A stretch of DNA of 64,000 nt from Bacteroides helcogenes P 36-108 (GTDB lineage Bacteria; Bacteroidota; Bacteroidia; Bacteroidales; Bacteroidaceae). Below the pieces are notes generated by a model, which ran no database searches, had not been told where the DNA came from, and saw only the letters and a list, made by a program, of their open reading frames with translations. This document shows, piece by piece, positions 53,510 to 64,000 of the stretch. How positions within the stretch are numbered: the first letter of the stretch is position 1; each line of letters opens with the position of its first letter. The stretch is taken from NCBI RefSeq assembly GCF_000186225.1, contig NC_014933.1, positions 2,046,001 to 2,110,000 of the forward strand, read 5' to 3'. The position numbers were made by a program, and so were the translations under genes.

Positions 53510-54613
53510 ATGAATAAATACTGGTTTTTAGGAATACTATTTATCTTGAATAGTTCAGCCTGTAGTAGCAGTGAAATGAATGAGAATATTCCTGATATAA
53601 TGATTGTAGTAACTCCCTCAGAGTTGACATTGGGCTGTGGAAAGGAAACTGTGGAAATAGAGGTGGATGCTTCTGCAGAGTTTGGGGTTATCTCTGATAA
53701 AGAATGGTGTACGTGTTTTCCTAAGGGAGGGCTGAAAGGGAAAAATAAGTTGAGTATTACTGTTGCTCGCAATTCTCAGGAAACAGAACGTTCTGCAGAA
53801 TTGACACTTGATGCAGGTACTTATAAGAAAACGATTATTGTTAAACAAGAAAAGATGTCTGGCATTACAATTCCCGACGGTTACGTACTTGTTTGGCAAG
53901 ATGAATTTGAGACTTCTCGTGATATAAATGGTAGAGCTGCTATGCCCAATATGGATGAGTGGTGGTATGAAACGGCAGCTCCCGGTTGGGTAAATAATGA
54001 ACTTCAGCGTTATGTGGCTGGTGTGTTAGATAATGATACTACTGCTTATATCTCAGATGGTACTTTGAAAATTATAGCAAAGAAAAAAGGCAATGAAGTT
54101 ATTTCTGCTCGGCTAAATACAATCAAAAGTTGGACTTATGGCTATTTCGAGGCTCGTTTGAGATTACCGAAAGGTAAAGGTACATGGCCAGCATATTGGA
54201 TGATGCCTAAAAACTTTAAGACTTGGCCTGACGACGGAGAAATTGATATAATGGAGGAAGTTGGGTATCATCCTAATTATGTGAGTTCTTCTATCCATTG
54301 CAAGGCTTACTATCATTCTATAGGAACGCAGAAAACAAAAGAACGTTATTTGGAAGGAGCAGAATCTGATTTCCATATATATGCTTTGGAGTGGACTGCG
54401 GATTTTATTAAAACCTATGTTGATGGCGAACTACTTTTTTCTTTTGAAAATGATAAAACAGGAAATAAAAGCACATGGCCTTTCAATACTCCTTTCGGTC
54501 TGAAGTTGAATCTTGCATGGGGTGGTGACTGGGGAGGAGCCCAAGGGGTAGATGTGTCTGCACTTCCTGCAACTTATGAAATAGACTATGTACGAGTGTT
54601 TCAGAAAAAATAA
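53510..54613 (+). CDS. GH16 endo-beta-glucanase with BACON-like domain, lipoprotein
   Basis: 367 residues. The signal peptide ends NSSACSSSE, giving a surface lipoprotein. A BACON-like domain (about 27-115) precedes a GH16 catalytic domain. The active site is EIDIME at 244-249, the beta-bulge form with Glu244 as nucleophile and Glu249 as acid/base, typical of laminarinases and lichenases. It should cut beta-1,3 or mixed-linkage beta-glucan at the surface for SusCD import. Confidence 0.92.
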   Translation: MNKYWFLGILFILNSSACSSSEMNENIPDIMIVVTPSELTLGCGKETVEIEVDASAEFGVISDKEWCTCFPKGGLKGKNKLSITVARNSQETERSAELTLDAGTYKKTIIVKQEKMSGITIPDGYVLVWQDEFETSRDINGRAAMPNMDEWWYETAAPGWVNNELQRYVAGVLDNDTTAYISDGTLKIIAKKKGNEVISARLNTIKSWTYGYFEARLRLPKGKGTWPAYWMMPKNFKTWPDDGEIDIMEEVGYHPNYVSSSIHCKAYYHSIGTQKTKERYLEGAESDFHIYALEWTADFIKTYVDGELLFSFENDKTGNKSTWPFNTPFGLKLNLAWGGDWGGAQGVDVSALPATYEIDYVRVFQKK

Positions 54614-54634
54614 ACCATAGGTATTGTTGAACCC

Positions 54635-56887
54635 ATGAAAATACAAAATATTTTATATATATATCTGTTGATGCTTCCTTTGGCTTCTTGTACGCATGTA
54701 TCAAATTCTGGAGGAGATGCAGTTATCGAACGGAAAATAGAGAATTTATTGTCAGATATGACCTTGGAGGAGAAACTGGGGCAGATGAACCAGATTTCTT
54801 CTTATGGAAACATCGAGGATATGATAGGACTGATAAAGAAAGGTGAAGTCGGTTCTATCCTGAATGAGGTAGACGCAGTGCGGGTGAATGCCTTGCAGCG
54901 TGTGGCGGTGGAGGAATCCCGTCTGGGCATTCCGTTGCTGATGGCGCGGGACGTGATTCACGGATTCAAGACCATCTTTCCTATCCCCTTGGGACAAGCG
55001 GCTACTTTCGACCCCGAAGTGGCTAAGGACGGTGCACGGATAGCGGCTATCGAAGCTTCGTCCGTAGGCGTTCGCTGGACGTTTGCTCCGATGATTGATA
55101 TTTCCCGTGACCCCCGTTGGGGACGTATTGCCGAGAGTTGTGGCGAGGATGTATATCTGTCTTCGGTGATGGGATCGGCTATGGTAAAAGGCTTTCAGGG
55201 AGATTCGCTGAACAGCCCCACCTCGATAGCGGCGTGTGCCAAGCACTTCGTAGGCTATGGTGCTGCGGAGGGTGGACGCGATTATAATTCTACTTTTATT
55301 TCGGAGCGTAGTCTGCGTAATGTTTACTTTCCACCCTTTGAAGCAGCAGCTAAGGCGGGGGTTGCTACGTTTATGACATCGTTCAATGATAACGACGGAG
55401 TGCCTTCTACCGGAAACAAGTTTATCCTGAAAGATGTATTGCGCGGTGAGTGGGGATTTGACGGACTGGTGGTGACCGACTGGAACTCTGCCCGCGAAAT
55501 GATAGCCCACGGATTTGCAGCCGATGATAAGGATGCAGCCACATTGGCGGTAAATGCCGGTGTGGATATGGAAATGGTGAGTTATGCTTTCTTTAAGAAT
55601 CTGCCGGAACAGATAAAGTCGGGGAAGGTGAAAGAAGAGGTGATAGACGAAGCCGTGAAGAATATACTGCGGGTGAAATTCCGTCTTGGTTTGTTCGATA
55701 ATCCGTATGTGGATGAGAAACGCCCGTCCGTGATGTATGATGAGTCTCATCTGGCTGCTGCCAAACGTGCTGCGGAAGAGTCTGTCATTCTGCTGAAGAA
55801 CGAGAGGGAAGTATTACCCTTGAAAGAGACGGTGCGTACGGTTGCCGTGGTGGGACCGATGGCAGATGCTCCCTACGAGCAGTTGGGCACTTGGGTTTTC
55901 GATGGCGAAAAATCTCATACGCAGACACCACTTGCCGCCATCAGGTCAATATATGGCGACAAGGTGCAGGTGGTTTATGAACCGGGCCTGACATATAGTC
56001 GCGACAAGAATGTGGCGGGTATTGCAAAGGCCGTTTCGGTCACGGCTCATGCCGATGTTGTTATTGCTTTTGTAGGTGAGGAAGCTATCTTGTCCGGTGA
56101 GGCACATAGCTTGGCGGACTTGAATCTGCAGGGTGCACAGAGCGAATTGATTGCTGCACTTGCAAAAACCGGGAAACCGTTGGTTACCGTGGTGATGGCG
56201 GGTCGCCAGCTTACTATCGGCAAGGAGGCGGAAGAGTCTGATGCTGTGTTATATTCATTCCATCCGGGAACGATGGGCGGTCCGGCAATTGCTGATTTGC
56301 TGTTTGGAAAGGCTGTGCCGAGTGGCAAGACTCCGGTCACTTTTCTGAAAGCGGTAGGGCAGATCCCTTTATATTATGCACACAATAATTCAGGAAGACC
56401 GGCATCTCTTAATTATAAGCCGTTGGAGGAAATCCCGGTAGAGGCAGGACAAACTTCTGAAGGAAGTTCTTCATCTTACATGGACGCAGGCGTTCAGCCT
56501 CTTTATCCGTTTGGATACGGATTGTCCTATACCACCTTTAAATACGGAAAGCCGAAGATTTCTTCCAGGGAGTTGTCTTCCAAAGATGTGTTGACTGTTG
56601 TCTTCGACTTGGAGAATACAGGCAGATATGAAGGTACTGAAGTGGTACAACTTTATGTACAAGATAAGGTTGCTTCGGTAACTCGTCCGGTAAAGGAACT
56701 GAAGCGCTTTACACGTGTCACTTTGAAGTCGGGTGAGAAAAAAACAGTGACTTTTGAACTTCCGGTCAGTGAACTTGCTTTCTGGAATATAGATATGATG
56801 AAGATAGTAGAGCCGGGAGATTTTGCTCTCTGGGTAGCGCCGGATAGTCAATCAGGAGAAGAAATTGGTTTTAGGGTTATAGATTGA
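54635..56887 (+). CDS. GH3 beta-glucosidase
   Basis: 750 residues with a lipoprotein-type signal (LPLASCTHVS). The (beta/alpha)8 domain carries the nucleophile Asp in VVTDWNSAREM (about residue 282) and KHFVGYGAAEGGRDY upstream; the second domain has the usual SGEAHSLADLNLQG loop with the likely acid/base Glu, and a fibronectin-III-like domain ends the protein. It trims imported glucan oligosaccharides to glucose, probably in the periplasm. Base composition is noticeably more GC-rich than in the four preceding genes. Confidence 0.94.
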   Translation: MKIQNILYIYLLMLPLASCTHVSNSGGDAVIERKIENLLSDMTLEEKLGQMNQISSYGNIEDMIGLIKKGEVGSILNEVDAVRVNALQRVAVEESRLGIPLLMARDVIHGFKTIFPIPLGQAATFDPEVAKDGARIAAIEASSVGVRWTFAPMIDISRDPRWGRIAESCGEDVYLSSVMGSAMVKGFQGDSLNSPTSIAACAKHFVGYGAAEGGRDYNSTFISERSLRNVYFPPFEAAAKAGVATFMTSFNDNDGVPSTGNKFILKDVLRGEWGFDGLVVTDWNSAREMIAHGFAADDKDAATLAVNAGVDMEMVSYAFFKNLPEQIKSGKVKEEVIDEAVKNILRVKFRLGLFDNPYVDEKRPSVMYDESHLAAAKRAAEESVILLKNEREVLPLKETVRTVAVVGPMADAPYEQLGTWVFDGEKSHTQTPLAAIRSIYGDKVQVVYEPGLTYSRDKNVAGIAKAVSVTAHADVVIAFVGEEAILSGEAHSLADLNLQGAQSELIAALAKTGKPLVTVVMAGRQLTIGKEAEESDAVLYSFHPGTMGGPAIADLLFGKAVPSGKTPVTFLKAVGQIPLYYAHNNSGRPASLNYKPLEEIPVEAGQTSEGSSSSYMDAGVQPLYPFGYGLSYTTFKYGKPKISSRELSSKDVLTVVFDLENTGRYEGTEVVQLYVQDKVASVTRPVKELKRFTRVTLKSGEKKTVTFELPVSELAFWNIDMMKIVEPGDFALWVAPDSQSGEEIGFRVID

Positions 56888-56910
56888 TTGTGGATTTTAA
56901 GGTTAGACAA

Positions 56911-56943
56911 GAAAGGGACAGGCCGTGATGGTTTGTCCCTTTC
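56911..56943. terminator. Bidirectional terminator between PUL and eno
   Basis: GAAAGGGACA and TGTCCCTTTC form a 10-bp perfect stem with a 13-nt loop between the convergent GH3 and eno genes. Confidence 0.7.
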
Positions 56944-56954
56944 GCATTTAATAA

Positions 56955-58693
<1,739 letters not shown>

Positions 58694-58726
58694 GGTGTGA
58701 TGTCTTGATACTTCTTTTGAGAGTCG

Positions 58727-58734
58727 CAAAGATA
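58727..58734 (-). promoter_or_regulatory. -7 box of fluC
   Basis: TATCTTTG on the minus strand, matching TAnnTTTG, about 34 bp upstream of the fluC ATG. Confidence 0.5.
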
Positions 58735-58794
58735 GTGAAGAATAATTAAATATTATTTGTTTATATAAGTTTATCTTTTTTATTGAATTATTCT

Positions 58795-58802
58795 TATCTT
58801 TG
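58795..58802 (+). promoter_or_regulatory. -7 box of the histidine kinase gene
   Basis: TATCTTTG on the plus strand, 32 bp upstream of the kinase ATG at 58834. It is divergent from the fluC promoter. Confidence 0.5.
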
Positions 58803-58833
58803 AGGAGCTTATAACAACTTAAATTCTAATGGG

Positions 58834-60888
58834 ATGATGATAAAACGTATATGTTGTTTTCTGCTTGCATTCTTGTTTTTCGGGAGTTTCTCTATAAAAG
58901 CTTCTAAAAAAGGTGATGTGGTGATAATGAAGCGGATAGACAGTCTTAAACTCTCTCTCTCAAGAAGTGCTTCTCTTGTTGAAAGGTTGCATGTCCTTTA
59001 TGATTTGTCTGCCTGTTATCGTGACGAGCAGGAAGAATGTGATTATTGTATGATGCTTTATTCGGAAGCGAGTAAAGTCGATTCCATTTTTTTGAAGGAA
59101 TATGCGGCAGTAACTCTTACCCGTTATTACTATAACAAGAATTTGATGGATAGCGTGGTTTATTGGAGTGGTCAGGTAAAGCGTATTGCCCAAGAACGCG
59201 GAAGCTATTCGGACCGATATTTTTTTGTCTGCAATTTGGCTTGTCAGTTCATTCTGTGGTATGATGTCAATGAGGAAGGTGCTAATGAGGCTATCCGGCT
59301 TTACCATTTGGCACAGAAAGAGAAAAACAAGACGGGAATATATTCTTGCTGTCAAACTATGGGAGTTGCTTATGTTGTCATGGGGCAAGACAGTATAGCT
59401 ATCAGCTACTATGAAGAAGGTATAAGGACGGTGCAGAGCATACAGCCTTTGCATTACAGCATCATGCAGTCAATGATGGAGTCATTATTGGAAGCTGCCC
59501 TCAGACTGCAGCGTCTTGACCTGGTTGAGAAATATCTAATGCAATATGAGAATTTGACAGAGGATATCGCCAAAGGGAAATACGGAGAGGATAAATATCC
59601 CATAGATCGTTGCCGATGGCTGGCAGATTGTTTTCGGTCTGATTATTATATTCTTCGGAACAACTTGGAGGAGGCACGTCGGTATATAGGCAAGGCTTCT
59701 GAATACGCTTCTTCGGTAGATGATATTTATGTCAAATATCGTTTCCATTTGTCTTGCGTGTATTATTATAAGGCTAAGCATGAATATATTACAGCCTTGG
59801 CTCATATGGATGAAGTGTTGAAGTTAGGTGATTCTACTGAATTGTTCATACTGAAGGGTGAGATTCTAATGCAGGAAGGGCGCGACAGAGAGGCTGCCGA
59901 ATGCTACCGGCTCGCTATACATAAAACGAAAGAAAAGGCTGACGCTTCTTTCATGCGTCAGATGACGCAGTTGGCGCATTTGCATGATATCAGCCAGGAG
60001 ACACAGGCTCATAATGAAGAAATTCTGAAAAGGAAACAATGGCAGCTTATCATGTTGCTGAGTAGTGCCTGCTTTTTTATGGCGTTGTTAGTGGTGGTCG
60101 TCATTTATACTTTGCGTGTCCGCCGTATGCGTAACAAGATGCGCATTGAACGTGACCGACTGATGGAATCAGAGAATCGGCTCAGTCTGGCCAGAGACAA
60201 AGCGGTAGAGTCCGATCGGCTGAAAAGCCTTTTTCTTGCGAACATGAGTCATGAAATCCGTACGCCGCTTAATGCGATCGTGGGATTTTCGCAACTCTTG
60301 TGCAGTCCCGAAGATATTGAAGTCTCCGAAGATGAGCGAAAGAGTTTCTCCGACCTCATTCTTCGTAATTCAGATTTACTGCTGAATCTGATCAACGACA
60401 TTCTCGATGTATCCAAACTGGAGGCCAATTCTTATCATTTTAACTTTGGGGAATGTGACGTCAACGAGTGTTGTCACACTTGTCTGGAAAGTGTACGTCA
60501 CCGGGTGGCTTCCGGAGTGCGGCTTACTTTCACTCCGCCACAGGAACACTTTTTGCTGAATACGGATAAGTTGAGGCTTGAGCAGGTGTTGATGAACTTG
60601 CTGACCAATGCCGCTAAATTTACGGAACAGGGTGAGATAAATGTATCTTATCAACCGGATGAAGAAAGCGGTTACGTGTGCTTCAGCGTGACGGACACCG
60701 GATGCGGAGTTCCTGAGGATAAACAGAAAGTAATCTTCAACCGGTTTGAAAAGCTGAATGATTATGTGCAGGGAACCGGTTTGGGACTGGCTATCTGCGC
60801 CCTGATTGTGAAGCAATTCGGAGGAACTGTCAAAGTGGACGGAAATTACAGACAGGGAGCGAGGTTTGTATTTACACATCGGTTGTAG
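58834..60888 (+). CDS. TPR-containing sensor histidine kinase
   Basis: 684 residues: a signal peptide (to about 24), a periplasmic TPR region (about 30-390), one membrane segment near 405-427, a short coiled coil, HisKA with NMSHEIRTPLNAIVGFSQLL (phospho-accepting His473) and HATPase_c with NLLTNAAKFT, DTGCGVPEDK and GTGLGLAICALI. No receiver domain is attached and no response regulator is adjacent, so its partner is elsewhere. The sensed signal is unknown. It looks intact. Confidence 0.92.
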   Translation: MMIKRICCFLLAFLFFGSFSIKASKKGDVVIMKRIDSLKLSLSRSASLVERLHVLYDLSACYRDEQEECDYCMMLYSEASKVDSIFLKEYAAVTLTRYYYNKNLMDSVVYWSGQVKRIAQERGSYSDRYFFVCNLACQFILWYDVNEEGANEAIRLYHLAQKEKNKTGIYSCCQTMGVAYVVMGQDSIAISYYEEGIRTVQSIQPLHYSIMQSMMESLLEAALRLQRLDLVEKYLMQYENLTEDIAKGKYGEDKYPIDRCRWLADCFRSDYYILRNNLEEARRYIGKASEYASSVDDIYVKYRFHLSCVYYYKAKHEYITALAHMDEVLKLGDSTELFILKGEILMQEGRDREAAECYRLAIHKTKEKADASFMRQMTQLAHLHDISQETQAHNEEILKRKQWQLIMLLSSACFFMALLVVVVIYTLRVRRMRNKMRIERDRLMESENRLSLARDKAVESDRLKSLFLANMSHEIRTPLNAIVGFSQLLCSPEDIEVSEDERKSFSDLILRNSDLLLNLINDILDVSKLEANSYHFNFGECDVNECCHTCLESVRHRVASGVRLTFTPPQEHFLLNTDKLRLEQVLMNLLTNAAKFTEQGEINVSYQPDEESGYVCFSVTDTGCGVPEDKQKVIFNRFEKLNDYVQGTGLGLAICALIVKQFGGTVKVDGNYRQGARFVFTHRL

Positions 60889-60993
60889 TTCTGCACTGAT
60901 GTGTGCAATCTCTTAAAAAATATAGGTTTAAGTGACACACTGGGATGCATTAAATACCTGACTGATGTGCTTTAAGTGACTTGAGGAATATAA

Positions 60994-63309
<2,316 letters not shown>

Positions 63310-63356
63310 ATCGCTAAAAAAAGCAGATGCCTTCTGTGTCCTCTATGGGATTTTTG

Positions 63357-63364
63357 TACCTTTG
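63357..63364 (+). promoter_or_regulatory. -7 box of the PurF-like gene
   Basis: TACCTTTG, 39 bp upstream of the ATG at 63404. An AGGAGA ribosome-binding site follows at 63391-63396. Confidence 0.6.
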
Positions 63365-63403
63365 TGTCCGTAATTTTAATAACCATTAACAGGAGATATA
63401 TTT

Positions 63404-64000
63404 ATGGGAGGTTTTTTCGGGGCGGTCGCCAAGGCAAGCTGTGTGGCTGACTTGTTTTACGGTACGGATTATAATTCGCATTTGGGGACAAAACGTGGCG
63501 GATTGGCAACGTATGATGCAGAGGCGGCAGTTTTTACACGGTCTATTCATAACTTGGAAAGCACTTATTTCCGCACGAAGTTTGAAGACGAATTGGGCAA
63601 ATTCAAAGGAAATTCCGGTATCGGAATCATCAGCGATACAGATCCTCAGCCGCTTATATTGAACTCTCATCTCGGTCGGTTTGCCATCGTTACGGTGGCC
63701 AAGATCATAAATCTGCAAGAACTGGAGAATGAACTTCTTACTCGGAATATGCATTTTGCGGAGCTTAGCTCAGGCAAGACCAATCAGACTGAGCTTATTG
63801 CCCTTCTTCTGATACAAGGTAAGAACTTTGTGGAGGGGATCGAAAATGTGTATAAACATATCAAAGGTTCTTGCTCCATGTTGTTGCTTACGGAGGACGG
63901 CATCATTGCTGCACGTGACTGGTGGGGGCGTACTCCCATCGTGATTGGCCGGAAGAATGGCGCTTATGCTGCTACGAGTGAATCAAGCAGTTTCCCGAAT
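63404..64000 (+). CDS. PurF-like amidophosphoribosyltransferase homologue, partial (5' end)
   Basis: 199 codons to the edge of the window, still open. The sequence matches the glutamine amidotransferase (class II) domain of PurF: HLGTKRGGLATYD, GNSGIGIISD, SSGKTNQTELIALLL and ARDWWGRTPIVIG. The protein begins MGGFF, where active enzymes begin MCG with a nucleophilic cysteine freed at the N-terminus, so it should not hydrolyse glutamine. It may be a paralogue using ammonia or with another role. The phosphoribosyl domain lies beyond the window. Confidence 0.85.
   Translation, partial: MGGFFGAVAKASCVADLFYGTDYNSHLGTKRGGLATYDAEAAVFTRSIHNLESTYFRTKFEDELGKFKGNSGIGIISDTDPQPLILNSHLGRFAIVTVAKIINLQELENELLTRNMHFAELSSGKTNQTELIALLLIQGKNFVEGIENVYKHIKGSCSMLLLTEDGIIAARDWWGRTPIVIGRKNGAYAATSESSSFPN

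Noticed and set aside
54752-55750. Minus-strand open frame of 332 codons
   Set aside because: Antisense to the GH3 gene; a by-product of codon bias in a GC-richer gene.
58694-58833. Possible fluoride riboswitch upstream of fluC
   Set aside because: The leader is short and AT-rich and lacks the conserved blocks of the crcB motif.

Overview
The window is a piece of a gut Bacteroides chromosome (Bacteroidales for certain, species not determinable here). The signs are a SusC/SusD polysaccharide-utilisation locus, promoters of the TAnnTTTG type a short way upstream of many starts, GH97 and GH16 enzymes, and a characteristic set of Bacteroides core genes (mnmE, floA/nfeD, DUF6048/DUF6452-like pair, enolase).

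Bases 1 to about 32,400 are an accessory island. It opens with three paralogous tyrosine-recombinase genes on the minus strand, one broken by a frameshift; each is preceded by a related sequence motif. A hipB/hipA toxin-antitoxin pair follows, then a long plus-strand defence block: Xre regulator, YgjP-type metallopeptidase, hsdR, hsdM, hsdS, a YobI-like P-loop ATPase with membrane segments, a membrane coiled-coil protein, a small unknown protein, a Fic protein and a DinD/RhuM-type protein interrupted by an in-frame amber codon. Converging on this is a minus-strand block: a two-gene DUF262 (GmrSD-like) cassette framed by 79-bp direct repeats, an AAA ATPase, and the decayed remains of an NBU-like mobilizable element (TM protein, a RepA/relaxase chimera, a frameshifted HTH gene, an unknown membrane protein, an intact integrase and a zinc-ribbon/HTH regulator). 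The element ends beside the 3' end of mnmE, which is probably the chromosomal junction.

From 32,433 to 43,471 the genes are ordinary chromosome: mnmE, a nucleoside phosphorylase, floA-nfeD, a TPR/WD40-like protein, a TtcA-like tRNA thiolase, a DMT-family protein, apbE, mntP, two small envelope proteins, a glycosyltransferase and a DUF4199-like membrane protein. A likely SRP RNA and tRNA-Thr(TGT) follow.

From 43,897 to 56,887 lies a beta-glucan utilisation locus: a sensor-regulator with a periplasmic propeller and a cytoplasmic LuxR-type helix-turn-helix, SusC, SusD, a surface glycan-binding lipoprotein with an internal duplication, a GH16 endo-beta-glucanase with a BACON-like domain, and a GH3 beta-glucosidase. 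The beta-bulge EIDIME motif of the GH16 points to laminarin or mixed-linkage glucan. Four copies of a TTGACGTATT-like element precede susC and are good candidates for the regulator's binding sites. The last part holds a fluC-eno pair, a TPR histidine kinase, a GH97 glycosidase and the start of a PurF-like protein without the usual N-terminal cysteine.

The best candidates for something undescribed are the YobI-ATPase/membrane/small-protein trio attached to the type I restriction operon, and the repeat-flanked DUF262 cassette. All functions are read from motifs and remembered families; no database search was run.
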